This document shows, one piece after another, positions 22,489 to 34,545 of a stretch of DNA of 64,000 nt. Under the pieces are notes generated by a model. That model was not told the origin of the DNA. It made no database searches and saw only the letters and a list, made by a program, of their open reading frames with translations. Origin of the DNA: Mucor racemosus. Its lineage: Eukaryota; Mucoromycota; Mucoromycetes; Mucorales; Mucoraceae. Location of the stretch: the NCBI GenBank assembly GCA_027405735.1, contig JAPEHQ010000015.1:1054001-1118000 (forward strand). Direction: 5' to 3'. Position 1 is the stretch's first letter. The number at the start of each line of letters is the position of its first letter. Position numbers and translations under genes: made by a program.

Positions 22489-23770
22489 CAATTAAATTAT
22501 AGCTCATATTATTATACTAACTCCCATTTTAGCAAATATTGCTTTATATTGATCCATATTCAATTTTTGTGTTATACAGCTTAATATTAATGTACTAATA
22601 TTGAGTTTGTTTATATCCATCACAAATTGGCATTTTTTTCAAATGATTTCCACTACCAATTTCTGGAAAACTCTATTATCATTTCAAAAAAAAAAATACA
22701 CCTTAATTTGCTGCATTTCCCAAATAGTAGTGAAAAACTGACAAATACATGTTCACGTGTATGGAGATTAAAATCGTAGACCAAAGGAGAGTAACAAGCT
22801 TAACAGGTAGCGCATGCGCTACAAATTGAGCACGACACACATATTCGTGAGTTCAAACCCGCCAAAGGGGAAGCCCCTTGGTATTAGGATACGAATTTCG
22901 ACAGAGAATCTCCGATGACCTTGCTTCTCATCGAATATGATCCTCCTTTTTTTTTCTTAGTAAGTGTTGCATATGTCTAGCGAATTGTTTTTTTCATTAA
23001 TGCATACAGTATTATGATATGCATTCTAGTAAATTTGGCTGGCAAAACCCAGCTCGACACCAAAACTATCAGCATCCATAGGTCATTGTACGTTCAGCCA
23101 GTTTGAGCAACAAGTTGGTTACCTGCTACCTACACCTACTAAGATCTGCAATCCCGTCTCTCCTTCTCAACGAATATAAATCTAAATGACTCCCGTTGCA
23201 ATGGCAGGTACTTTTAGCGCTGATCCGCAGAATTGCAAAAGGTTTGGCCTTGTCGTGTATTTGCAGATTTGATGAATAATACTTAAAAAAAGAATACAAT
23301 TAAAAGAGAATGAGTAATGAATCAGTTCTTTAACTGTATAATAAAAACAAGATATCGTTTATTTAAATATAAAAGTATGGCCTTTTATATAGATTTAATA
23401 TTGAGATCCTGAGATGTAATTTAAGGCACTATTAAATCATTAGTTCTGTTTGATAGTAATCTATCGATTGAAATGGATCAATCATAATTTAACCGTTCTT
23501 GCAGAGCTTGTGAGTTGTCTTGTTTTAATGCTGCGCTAGTTGTGCTTGGATGTTGATTTGATAGCTACTTTATTGATTACCCGCTGGGATGAAATAGTAT
23601 GGTGTCATAATTGAGGTCCAAGCGTTCTTGGTAATTACTGGATTAGACTTGGTACGCTAGGAGTTTTTTATATCCGATATCAAGACTTGCGCTTCAATAC
23701 ATATCGTAGTCAATAGATTGTAAGATGTATTTATACTGTAGAATCGAAGGTGATAACATATGATACTAGT
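22489..23770 (-). repeat. RF1 blocks (AAT-side to 5' blocks), minus orientation
   Basis: Reverse-complement match to about 500-1700 of RF1 copy 1, including the B-box block and the CCATTGCAACGGGAGTC block. It ends abruptly near 23780, where sequence switches to the 3480-4150 block of RF1 in the same orientation, skipping several hundred bases that separate the two in the minus copy at 46690-51355. Confidence 0.65.
22796..22863 (+). ncRNA. tRNA-like internal Pol III promoter within RF1
   Basis: AAGCTTAACAGG (22796-22807) matches an A-box and is followed by GTAGCGCATGCGCTAC, which resembles a tRNA D-arm and anticodon-stem start. GAGTTCAAACCC (22849-22860) matches a B-box, 41 bases after the A-box, the spacing of a tRNA gene. 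I could not fold a convincing acceptor stem or anticodon loop, so this is a tRNA-derived segment rather than a functional tRNA. It suggests a SINE-like or tRNA-derived component of the repeat. Confidence 0.45.
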
Positions 23771-23784
23771 AGGTGGGATACAAC

Positions 23785-26700
23785 AGGTTATATATGTTAC
23801 TTTATTACTAATAAAATTTAAACAAATTAACCTTCTTTAAATTTACTATTTTAGTTTACGATTGTCAGCTGTAAAAAGATTTGTTCTCAAAAGTACCTAC
23901 AATCAAGATTATGGCTATTAGGCAAGACATTAGATCATTCGTTTTTTGTATTTCTATATCATTTGAAATTTTATCAATTTTCTGGAACATTTCGTGCGTT
24001 TGTATCAAGTTATAGCTTTTCATTGAGTAGTTATAAATACCAATTGCCTTCGATTTGATCTGGTAATCAAGAAATAACATGTCCAACAATTTAGTAGTAA
24101 ATAATGATGTTTGATCCTGAAATGCAGTTAAATGAAAATATCAGTCTCTAATATAACGACTGCTACCTGTATTAAAAATATTAGTCCCTTATGTTAGCAT
24201 GCGTATTCAGAAAAAAGAAAAGAATACCAGCTTGATAGTCTCATATGCCTTATTATCAAACGGCGAATAATAATATCCTTGAAAAATGAAAACAAAAAGA
24301 GAGAAACAACGACACACGTAGAAAACAAATTTTCAATGCTTTACGTTATTTAGCGCAATTAAAACCCTGCTAAATTGCACATTTCAGCCAATGTAAAAGT
24401 AGCATTACAGCGCATCAACCCATAAACTAAGCAAAATCGGCAATATCTGCTATCATAGAAACATTTAATTTTCTACCAGAAAACCCGGCTGTCATATCAT
24501 AGATTCATTACAAAATTGCAAACGCGAACCCGTAGAACAACGCCATCATTGAGCATAGCAAGATTGAATGGCTAGGTCTCTTATACTATGGTTTATATTC
24601 AAGTTTTAAATAAAAAATCGGTTTTTTTTTAAAACTTTTCTTACATTTAACCACGTACGGTCTGAAAATTCAGTTTTTGTAGCGGACATTTTTGGGGCTC
24701 ATTTTACCCTTACCAACACACATGATTTTGATCAAAAAACAGAAAAATCAATTTTTGATACCAAAATCAACGTTTAAATATACTACATTGTGAGAGAAAA
24801 TTGTAGCCATGACTAATATACATTTTATAAAAGCTTAATATTAAATGTTAAGTAATGAAACTTAGCATTTTTCGCCTAAAAACGGTTTTTTGATTAAAGG
24901 ATTTTAATGTAATATTTTGCAATAAAACAAGTTGTTATTTTTTATTGAGCAAATAGAGCGCTAAATTCTGCATATGTTTATATTTTTTGTTTTTATAATT
25001 GGCAGTATAACTCACCCTAGATTTACAAAATCAGAAAAAAAAAATTAAAAAATGTCAAAATTGATGATCAGGACAAAAATAATTTTCTAAATTAATATTC
25101 CACTTATAAGCCTTGTAAGTCTTAAAAATAAGTGATTTTATTATACTTGAGAAATTTTTCAAGAATTTACAATGCTGTACCCATTTGATTCAAGCTTATT
25201 ACTGTAAATTTTTATACATGTTAATATTGTGTGGTAGTTTATTTGATGATAATATAGTCTTACTTTATAATTATTGCACTAGAGGTGATTTACATTAAGT
25301 TTTTTTTACTCTTAACTCTCCAATATCATAAACATAAAAATGGCCATCACTGGAACCTATTGCCGCCTTTTTATCCTCTTTATCCCAAGCCAATTTATTC
25401 ACTGCTTTACCATAACCAATTTAAGTGCTTACAAATTGTTCCTCGGTATTTGCATTCAAATCATCCCATAAATTAAATTGACTTGTTTCATCTACAGTAA
25501 TATCAAGCATATCATTAGCCCGCCTTACAATAAATTTCAATCTACTAAAACTAAAAACATCCCATTAATTTTATTGTTATAAGCTATGAAACGTTTGATT
25601 TTTAATAATACAGCAATTAAATAAAAAACAAGATGCTACTAATAACAGTATATGGTGAGGATTTAACCTCTAAGTAAATTTGATGAAGTATAATTTTAAA
25701 CCCTTTTAAAAATCCTGAGGCAAATACAACATCTTGGTCCTGTAATTTCTATCCATCAAAATATTGCAATTTTCACTACACAATAAACGCACCTTTTATC
25801 TATCTTGATCTCGATGTACATTGGGTATCAGTTTTTTATTTACCAGTTGTATTTTCTCTAGTTGATTAATATTCAGTCATATCAAACGATAATTTGTAAC
25901 ACTGCCAAAAAAAAAGAATGAATGCTTCAAGAGTTTTCTGCATATCAAATTATGCGATTTAGTAGCAATGATTGCGCTTAACTATGCTTTTTAAACCTAT
26001 TGATGTTAATCAAAATAATTAGTATTTTCATTCAAAAGTAGGCTGTGTTGCTTTATACGATACATTTACATTGACCCATTCAATAAATGACATTGCATTT
26101 ATTATCCGTTATATCAATCAACCAACTTCATCTTGATTCGATACGTTTGATAATTAAATGCCTAAATTACACTTGAGCCGCCAAGTATCGCCACAAAAAA
26201 ATTTCGTACTGGTTGACTAAGCATCAAAATTTGGATTATTTTTGTGTTATAGATATCTGAGCTCTATCTCACATTCATAGACGTCTGCATGAACCACATC
26301 TCTATCTGTTCAATTTAACTGAAATACATTGAACGTCAAAATTGTACTTGATAAAACGCCTTACTTTATTGCGAGTCAACACAACTAATCTAATGCTAGT
26401 TTAGCATCAGTAGTTGAATCAGATAAATTTGAGATTTAGATGACACCTTTTAATAGTTTTGCATATCATGAGCTAATAATGGACCGTTATTATAGATACG
26501 CTAAACAAGGATGGTGAGTTAACTCTAATGGACGAACGATTTGATTACGATCATAAAAAAAATATTAAAATCAAATAAATATAGCAATTGAATGAGCAAG
26601 AGATTATAAACCATGTAAATTAGTATAATTGAATTGTTTGAAACATTTTGAGCTGAATACGCCTTTACTTTTGGCCTATAAAAATTGATTTATTAGTAAA

Positions 26701-27080
26701 ATCAATTAACAAACTAATAAGTAATGATTATGATGTACTTTTCATAATTGGTAGTGGTATACAAGGTAACATCTTGTTTTCCTCTTCTTGGCTGTTGGTC
26801 ATTAAATAGAAACGAATATTTTTTTGAAATAAAATAGATTAACAAGAGTTTACTCATTCATTCATTCAAATCAAGTCAATACTATACATAATTTTATAAC
26901 CACCAAGTTTTCTGCAGGTTGATATGCACTTTAGACCAAAAAAGCATTGATTATAAAGTAGATGATGGAGCAAAATGACTAACTCTTGGATGCTTTTTTT
27001 GTTTGAAAAAATATTATAATGCGCTACCTAACATTAACAGTTAAAAATTCATTTCCAAATAAACAATAAGTAAAATATTT
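23785..27080 (-). repeat. RF1 type II copy (core plus alternative arm), minus orientation
   Basis: Runs minus through the 3480-4100 block and the core (24500-25680), then follows the RF1 sequence to about 25890 before switching to a different arm of about 1.2 kb. That arm is shared with 54990-56420 but absent from copies 1-4780 and 46690-50720, which instead carry the AAT-microsatellite arm after the same point. So RF1 has at least two structural types. The 56170 position, occupied by a solo LTR in the other copy, is uninterrupted here near 27040. Confidence 0.65.
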
Positions 27081-28059
27081 ACCTACACTTGCTGTCGGTT
27101 TTCGCCCTTTTATTTAGTTTTAATTCCTATTAGAACTGACATTTAATAGAAATTGTAGTATAAATATCTTCAGGAACCGAGACCTAATAGTTCTTGGTTC
27201 CCTTTTCATTTTACAATAAAGAGTATTATATACCAAAGAAAAAAAAAAGCTCAAATTACTCAATATTGCACAAATCAAGAAAAAAACCAAAACAACAGAT
27301 AAGTAGAAGGATGGCAATTAAAAAAAGCAAACATAGAGGGGACGTTTGTTCTAGTTGCTAGACTTACTGTATGCGCTTTACAGCTAGTTCAAACGGAGAG
27401 GTTGTGGGTGCAAAACTCGTGTAAACAAATTTTCTTCGGAACTTGTGTTTGCCGGGCTAGAAGAAGAGCAGCTAATAAACCCCTCGCCTTTTTTTTTCGT
27501 TTTATATTTCAATGCACAGCTTTCAAAAGACTACCAATTGTTTTCTTCTTTTCTCTACTCCAGTATTTTTAGTACTATTTCGGAAATCCATTTTCTTTAT
27601 GAATATCTTATTTTACAAGCACAAGAGATTTTACAAAAGTAGACACATTCTGCATGCAATAATTTAATAATGTAAACTGTATTGTAAGTCTACTATTGTC
27701 TGTATATTTTGATTTTGGTTTTCATCCAGTAACAAATAGAGTATTACTAATTGTAACAAAGGCAAACATAATGGAATATCTTTAGTCATTTTTCAGAAAG
27801 TCTTGAAAAGAGCTCAGAGAATAATATCGTTAATCATATCTGGATTTCTATTAGTTCCTGCTTCAGTCATCATCAGTTAGGCATCGGTTTGTCACTAGCT
27901 TTAACTTAACCTTAAAAAAGGACTTCAGGATAATTATTACTGCATGAACAATACTATTTAAGGCATATCACTCTTCACTCAAGAAACATTTTATATGTAA
28001 AACCTTGAGAATAATGCCCAGAGGTACAGTATGTATAGGCTTTCGTCAATTTATTATTT
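27081..28059. other. Unassigned spacer between repeats
   Basis: No supported exon. Short frames at 27120-27317 (-) and 27445-27642 (+) lack motifs and partners. A stretch at about 27340-27410 looks faintly tRNA-like (GCGCTTTACAGCTAGTTCAA) but lacks a convincing B-box at the right distance. Confidence 0.4.
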
Positions 28060-28630
28060 ATCATCATGCAACATGCATGTTGTATGCCACCAAGTACCAT
28101 ATGTTATCACCTTCTACAGCAGTATCAATCCATCTTACAATCTATTGACTATGACATGTATTGAAGAAGTGCAAAGTCTTGATATCGGATATTATAAATA
28201 AGAAACTTCTAGCGTACTAAGTTTATCCAGCAGAAATTAACAAGAACCTTTGGACTTCAATTATGACACCATATTATTTTATCCCAGGGGTTAATTAATA
28301 ATCGAATAGCTATCAAACCAATATCTAAGCATATTTAGGGCAATATTGAAACGAGGCAACTCATAAGCTCTGCAAGCACGGTTAAATCATGATTGACCCA
28401 TTTCCATCCATAGATTACTATCAAAAAGATCAAATATTAGTTCAATAGTGCCTTATTAAATTACATCTCAGGATCTCAATGTCAAATCAATATAAAAGGC
28501 CAAACTTTTTTTATCTAAATAAACAATATCTTGTTTTTATTATACAGTTGAAGAAATAATTTATTACTCATTCTCTTTTAATTATATTCTTTTTTAAGTA
28601 TTATTTATCAAACATGAACATATACGACAC
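28060..28630 (+). repeat. RF1 fragment (block around 500-1020)
   Basis: Plus-orientation match to 490-1020 of RF1 copy 1, sharing CCACCAAGTACCATATGTTA at the left and TCATTCTCTTTTAATTATATTC at the right with small indels. An isolated truncated copy not joined to other RF1 blocks. Confidence 0.6.
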
Positions 28631-29127
28631 AACACGTGGTTTTATTGGACAGAAATGTCATGTTTTGCGGATGGTTTCCTCAATTCACAGTGATCTGTGA
28701 GAGTAGAGATATAAATTTTTATGCAGGATATATGCAAATCTACCATCATGTATAATTGGAGATTAATTGGATCAATATTCACAAGGATATGGTTTTTTTT
28801 CTTTGTTTTCTTCTGCAGTTGTAAATATTAGTTTATTATTTTGTAAAACTTAAAACTCATTATCCAGGGCTTAATTTCTGTATTCACAATATAGATCTAA
28901 CTCCAAGCTACTCTGCATTTTTTGTTTCAGTTAAAAATATTGATTTTTCATCGAGATAATTAAAATAATAGTCGATATCACAGCTTACAGTTTATGATAG
29001 CTGAATTCCAAAATTTATTTTTGTTGAGAAATGGGTTTCGGGATTTAAAATAATAGTAGAAATAAAGTGAATAAATCAGATAATGTGTTACTGATCGTTA
29101 TAAAATGATATGTGTAATGTATTTAAG

Positions 29128-29192
29128 AGTAATAATTGTCAAGAGTAAATAATAAAAGATAAATAATTGTCAAGAGTAAATAATAAAAGATA
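29128..29192. repeat. Short tandem duplication (about 31-bp unit, 2 copies)
   Basis: The unit AATTGTCAAGAGTAAATAAT followed by AAAAGATA occurs twice in succession. Confidence 0.75.
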
Positions 29193-29221
29193 CAAAAATG
29201 GTGGTTTCCTTTCTTAATTTA

Positions 29222-29530
29222 AAAGGATGTATTCAATTAATGTACTTAAGAGGATAGTTTCCTGTCTATTAGTAACAGAATGTATTCCAGGCTTAAGATT
29301 TGTAATAACAATATTGACGGTTTCCTAACGATTTAACAAGGATGTATTCAATAATGTACTTAAGAGGATAGTTTCCTGTCTATTAGTAACAGAATGTATT
29401 CCAGGCTTAAGATTTGTAATAACAATATTGACGGTTTCCTAACGACTTAACAAGGATGTATTCAATAATGTACTTAAGAGGATAGTTATCTATTATATAG
29501 AATGTATTCCAGGCTTAAGATTTAGATTAT
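29222..29530. repeat. Tandem repeat, 115-bp unit, about 2.6 copies
   Basis: The unit starts GGATGTATTCAATAATGTAC and includes TTTCCTGTCTATTAGTAACA and GACGGTTTCCTAACGA. Units begin at 29225, 29340 and 29454. The first two are nearly identical; the third has lost part of its middle and ends early. Confidence 0.9.
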
Positions 29531-30081
29531 AAACAAGTAAAAAGATACTAATATATAAGGGATTGAGATTTTAAATAAGAAAAGAGCTAATTTTTATTTA
29601 ATATCATATTTTGGTGGCATATTTATAGAAAAAGGATTGTTATTGTTTTACTGACTTAAGGATTGAAGAGAAAATGAATTCATGTTGGGGATAATATTTT
29701 AAGGGCCGAAAGGTCTGGTTTGCAACATTTTAAAAAATGGACGAAAAATGATGAAAAAAACAAAATCGTTTAATTGATCATGAACTGCAAAGTAAGTCGA
29801 CCCAGTATACTAGATAGCTTTTGTACAGCTGTGGATTCTGCATCCATCTAAATAGAATTTAGACAAACATTTTACATTAAATTTTGCGTAAAATGCAATT
29901 GTAATTTTGGAGGTTTTTTGAAGATACACATCATTTTTTATAAACGTATTTAAAGTATAATTACTTGGGATGATGCGCAAAAATTTTATCTATCGATCAA
30001 GCTATTGTAAAATTTTCTAGCTGCATTTTTCGTAGAGAAAACGAGATTTTTGTCATTTTTTTTTCAGATTCAGAATTTGGG

Positions 30082-30303
30082 ATGAGGGTATATAAGGGAA
30101 AAATGGAAGCTAGAAATGGAGGCACCTTTTTGTACACATTTTTTAGGATATCTCCACGAAAGATCAATATTTTGAAAAACTCTAAATTGGGTCAGAGAGA
30201 GCTTAACGAGCTGCATGACGTGAATGCAAAAAAAATGTTGCTCAATTTAGCCAATATTTTGAAACCTACTATAGAAATGTCAAAAAAAATGAAAAAAAAA
30301 TAA
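30082..30303 (+). CDS. Small repeat-borne reading frame MRVYKGK (RF2 copy 3)
   Basis: A 73-codon frame, MRVYKGKMEARNGG at the start and SKKMKKK at the end. It matches the frame at 5886-6095 at roughly 60 percent of positions and the disrupted copy at 18131-18352. A TTTTTTTTCAG stands about 16 bases upstream, so an exon beginning a few codons before the ATG (SEFGMRVYKGK) is possible. Function unknown. The recurrence of the frame in three diverged copies is the only evidence that it codes. Confidence 0.35.
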   Translation: MRVYKGKMEARNGGTFLYTFFRISPRKINILKNSKLGQRELNELHDVNAKKMLLNLANILKPTIEMSKKMKKK

Positions 30304-30780
30304 AGGTGCTCAGAATTTTTTTATATTAGAATATGTTATAGAGCACTTCAAAACAAGTAAGTTTCATTATCAAGAAGTGTTGGTATAGCTTAATGTTTTC
30401 TGGAGATATGAAGCCTCAAAATTTTCAATCCTTTAGCAGTGAAATACGCGTAAAAAATCTGAAACATTAGAACTGAAAAATTAATACCAACTGTAAAAAG
30501 TAGAATATTTCCGGATACTTGTTTTTGGATTACAGGTGAACATATCAGGTACATTGGCATATAATTTTTTCTTGGTGTTATTTAGTAAAACAAAAAGTAG
30601 AGCAGGGATGAAAAATGAGACTCAGTTTTCAAGGGAAAAGCAGTGAATTTTACGCGTTTTTGAGTCTTTCGTGAGATATAAAATAAATTTAGGGATAGGT
30701 AGCATAATGCTATCAATTCATTTCTATTTAGTAGTGTCTAGGGTATGTCTTAAAAAATGTTTATTATGAGGTTAGTTATT

Positions 30781-31483
30781 AAAATGGTGGTACGCTCTAA
30801 TTTTGAAAATATTCTCCTCAATGTTATCTTGAATCTTGAATGGTTTTGGGAGATGAGTGTGATCCAAATAATGTTGACAGAAGATCTAATTGTTGAATTT
30901 ACTTTACTTGATCAATAAGATATATATCGAAAAAACTCTTCGAGTTTTTAGCATTAATATTTTACTGTTTGAAAAGTATATTTCGGTATAGTAAACCTCA
31001 AACTATATACAGGCATTATTCTCTTCGCAATGCACTTGATATGATTGGGTATTAGCAGTTACTATCAGCCTGTTATTGATGCATTTCAGTGCATTAGTAA
31101 TAAACGTTTTCTTCATTGTTTATGGTATTTACGAGTCTATAACGTGCGATATTAATATTAAACTCATGCATTACTCAGGCTTGCTATATAGCCCCAATTC
31201 TATTGAAAGAGATCCTCAATTCAAAATAGAACCATAACCGAATTAAGTTTATTCTGAAACTATAGTTTCATTACTACTAAATCATGATGATTTGATCCAT
31301 CTGTGACTCTTTCGAGGCTTAGGTTGTTGCACTAAACCTATTAAACCAAATGAAGATCACTGTTAAAGAAGGAGTATTAATGATATGCCTGTTGCAAGTT
31401 AATTTACTTTTTTCTTTCTACCCCGCCTTTTCTCTTTCTCGTTTATATTTCTACTTCCAAGAGAAAGAAACAAAGGAAGAGAT
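30781..31483. other. 5' flank of the mannosyltransferase gene
   Basis: AT-rich spacer with a pyrimidine-rich stretch at 31410-31450 just before the start codon, as is usual upstream of fungal starts. No other feature is supported. Confidence 0.45.
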
Positions 31484-32860
31484 ATGCCAGCATTTCCAAT
31501 ATTATCGGTTTCTAGGAAACCTGTTCTACTCATCATCTTTTTTACTGTATTTGTCTTTCTCTACAATATCGCTAGCCACCCCAAGGTTTCGAAAACTATG
31601 CAAGCAAACGCTTATTATACTAATTATGATGAAAGAGCTTGTCTTCCACAAAATTTATTAACCAAGAAGCCGCCTACCAAAAAAGCAAAGGCTGCTATGG
31701 TTATTCTTGTTAGAAACAAGTAAGTAATTGTCTTGTGTATTCATGTCACAACTGCTAATTTTCGAAAAAAAAAAATCAACAACAGAGAGCAACAAGCTAT
31801 TGCAGAGACAATCGTTAATTTCCAAGATAAATTCAACAAAAATTTTGATTATCCTTATGTTTTCTTGAATGAAGAACCTTTCACAGAGGAGTTTAAAGGA
31901 GCAATGAGAAATGCAGCACCCGATGCAACCATGAAGTTTGGTTTGGTACCTGAAAGTCAATGGAGTTATCCAGATTTTGTTGATCAGAATAAAGCAGCAC
32001 AATCAAGAAAAAGTATGGATGATAACGGTGTTCTTTTTGGAGGTTTAGAGAGTTATCATCATATGTGTAGATATCAATCTGGATTCTTCTTTGATCACCC
32101 ATTATTAGATGAGTAAGTTGAATATATTGTGATGATTGTATCTCTTGACTTAGTATAAATGGTAGATATGAATGGTATTGGCGTGTAGAACCAGGTGTTC
32201 GATTCTTTTGTGATATTACTTATGACCCCTTCCTCTACATGGAGAAATACAACAAGAAATATGGTTTTGTTGTTACTTTACTTGAATTGAGGGATACAAT
32301 TCCTACTTTATGGAAGACAGTTGAAGATTATGCTAAATCAAGACGTATTGATATATCAGAAAATAGCAAGCTTCTGTTCCCTTATTTCAGAGATAAAAAC
32401 TCGGGCGACTTTAATCTTTGCCACTTTTGGTCTAATTTCGAGATTGCATCATTAAATTTATGGAGAACCCCTCAATATCGTGATTTCTTTAATTATTTGG
32501 ATCAAACAGGCAATTTCTTTTATGAAAGATGGGGAGATGCACCAGGTGTGTTTGTTAATCGGACTTTTTTATATCCTAATTGCTAATAATCTTATCAAAT
32601 ATCTAGTTCATTCTTTAGCAGCTGGTTTATTCTTACAAACTGATGAAGTACATTACTTTGAAGATATTGGATATCAACATGATCTTTATAGACATTGTCC
32701 CTCGAAGGAAAGTGGATTAAGTTGTAGATGTGATTGTCCTCAGGGTACAAATGAAAAGAGCATTGATCATGATAAGAATTATGACACATGTCTTCCAGTT
32801 TGGTTGAAACATGTCAAAGATGATGAAAAGAAGAAAGCAAATTGGAATGTCTGGTCATGA
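31484..32860 (+). CDS. GT15 alpha-1,2-mannosyltransferase (KRE2/MNT1/KTR family)
   Basis: Four exons (31484-31719, 31786-32109, 32166-32545, 32607-32860) give 397 residues. A short cytoplasmic N-terminus and one hydrophobic anchor (about residues 14-30, LLIIFFTVFVFLYN) make a type II Golgi membrane protein. The catalytic domain shows the family landmarks in order: AAMVILVRNKE, FPYVFLNEEPF-like FDYPYVFLNEEPF, ESYHHMCRYQSGFF, YEWYWRVEPGVRFFCDI, NLCHFWSNFEIASL, YFEDIGYQHD. The last contains the usual nucleophile-region glutamate and histidine. Fungal members add alpha-1,2-mannose from GDP-mannose to O- and N-linked glycans in the Golgi. Length and order agree with the family. An overlapping frame from 31350 uses another phase and is rejected. 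Confidence 0.95.
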
Positions 32861-33042
32861 TAATGATGATATACCTTTTTTTTTTAATAAATATATATAT
32901 ATATATATTGCTTATAATAGAATGGTGGGTAAAATACGTTCATTTGATATATATATATATATAATGAAAAAATACAAGAAATTAAATAGTAATACAATAA
33001 ATGCGCAAAAAAAAAAGCATAACGAATCCAGCTCGTGTGTGT
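32861..33042. terminator. Shared 3' region of two convergent genes
   Basis: About 180 bases between the stop of the plus-strand mannosyltransferase and the stop of the minus-strand UPF0658 gene. It contains (TA)n runs and AATAAAT sequences usable for polyadenylation. The transcripts of the two genes probably overlap here. Confidence 0.45.
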
Positions 33043-34545
33043 TTAATCCAAAGAAAGAGTACGTTCTGCCAGATGTTGAGGCATTGAAGATCTTCGGTGA
33101 TTGGAGTGCACTAGTATAATCGAGATAATTAACATGATGTAATATGTTACAAAAGAACTAGAACTTACAATGTGGTTTAAGACCTTTGCCAAAATTTAAA
33201 CAGCATATAAATGCATTGATAATAGTTAAAACGACCAAAGCTAACGATACACTTGCTATAAGATTGACACAATTAATTAGACATGTATGTTATGGGTTCA
33301 TGTGTAACTTGAACTACTCACCAAAGAAGGTCAAGAATTCTTTAACGTATTTATATTTTTCAGTTTGTGATGGATCGTAAATACGATAAATCTTGAATAT
33401 GAAATAAGCGATAGCAGCAAACATACCAAAGAAAAACAACCCCATTAACCATCTTGATTCATGTCGAATCTATTTTCCGACATTAATACAAATTTGACGT
33501 TTTCATCTATAAAATGCGCTTACCGAATAGACAGCTAGTAGTAAAAATAGACATGTCAAGGGTATAGCAACAATGGTCAAAGGAAACTCATAGTCTCCGG
33601 ATCTCAATACCAATACAAGATATTGGATTGAATAGCCGAGAAAAAAGAAGAAATCAATCTTTAAAATGGTCAGAATAATCTGATACCATCTATACATGTT
33701 TCTTATCTCTGGATCTGCTCCAATTTTCTTGTAAATCTTCCAACCAAATTCCTGGTATAATCTTGCACCAATGTAAAAGTAAATTAATTGACAAACACCA
33801 GTGATAACAGCAATCACAATTAATAGCCTGTTAATCAAAAAGGTTAGAGATGTTGCTAATTGTTCCAAATTAGGATTTTGAGAATCTAATGCATCTGCAA
33901 TTTGTTTAAATTGAAATACTGCATACACAAAGCAGCAAATGTTGAATAATAAAAATGCGATAACTTGAATTGTATTTTGAGCACGGACCTGTATGTATAT
34001 TTCAGTCATCAACAAGGGCTATGTTTAAATATAATAATTGCTACTTACAGCATCCCAGGCAATTAGAACTTGAAATATTTGTGAAAAGATGAAAATCATC
34101 AAATATACAGGTATGCCTAACCCAAGATTATTTGCTGAAAATCTAAATAATTAAGGAGCGTAAGAAAAGGGGAAAATGTACAGGAGAAGAAGAACAGGAA
34201 GAACAAGAGAAGGAAAGGGGAAGGAGAGCAAGTAGAAGAGGAAGAGGAGAAGTTTAATAAATATATGATTGTTGTCATATACACAAAAAAAGACATGCAA
34301 TTTGCTCCTTACTCTGTATGATAAAACTTTGCAAAAATGACTGCCTCTAACGCAATTACTATAATAGCTTCAAATATCGATAATACAATCAAAAATACTG
34401 AATTAGGTGAATTTGACCAGAAATTAAATCTTGTTTCTGTTCTTTGTTCTCGAGTGGATTCAAATATTTTGTGTGAAGATTGCTGTTCAAAGCTTGGATC
34501 TACAAAACTATCGGCCGACATTTTATTCTCTTCTATCGTTGTCAT
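33043..34545 (-). CDS. UPF0658 Golgi apparatus membrane protein
   Basis: Six minus-strand exons (34545-34313, 34142-34049, 33988-33524, 33469-33322, 33255-33169, 33110-33043) join in phase to give 364 residues. Seven or so hydrophobic segments are visible, the first near residues 48-70 (VFLIVLSIFEAIIVIALEAV) and the last in the exon encoding VSLALVVLTIINAFICC. Conserved family-like stretches include the loop GARLYQEFGWKIYKKIGAD...MYRWYQI, ESRWLMGLFFFGMFAA and DPSQTEKY. This resembles the family of S. pombe C23H3.04, annotated as a Golgi membrane protein of unknown function. The acidic N-terminus faces the cytoplasm by the positive-inside rule. A second in-frame ATG lies eight codons in. Convergent with the mannosyltransferase gene, also a Golgi protein. 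Confidence 0.85.

Larger units (their letters stand above)
29033..29738. mobile_element. Insertion within RF2 copy 3, carrying tandem repeats
   Basis: About 700 bp absent from the corresponding positions of RF2 copies 1 and 2. Possible 5-bp duplication AAATG at both edges. The interior is largely tandem repeats (29128-29192 and 29222-29530). No coding frame. Terminal inverted repeats were not evident, so the class is unknown. Confidence 0.5.
28870..30780 (+). repeat. Repeat family RF2, copy 3, interrupted
   Basis: Matches RF2 copies 1 and 2. Compared with copy 2, about 0.7 kb of unrelated sequence is inserted between roughly 29033 and 29738; the flanking 5-base AAATG on both sides could be a target duplication. 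Beyond the insertion the copy continues without break to about 30780. Confidence 0.7.

Noticed and set aside
27340..27425. tRNA-like stretch
   Set aside because: Some tRNA-like words are present but no B-box at the correct distance and no foldable acceptor stem.
31350..31661. Alternative earlier start for the mannosyltransferase gene
   Set aside because: The frame is different from the one that continues through the GT15 domain; the start at 31484 gives the signal anchor directly.
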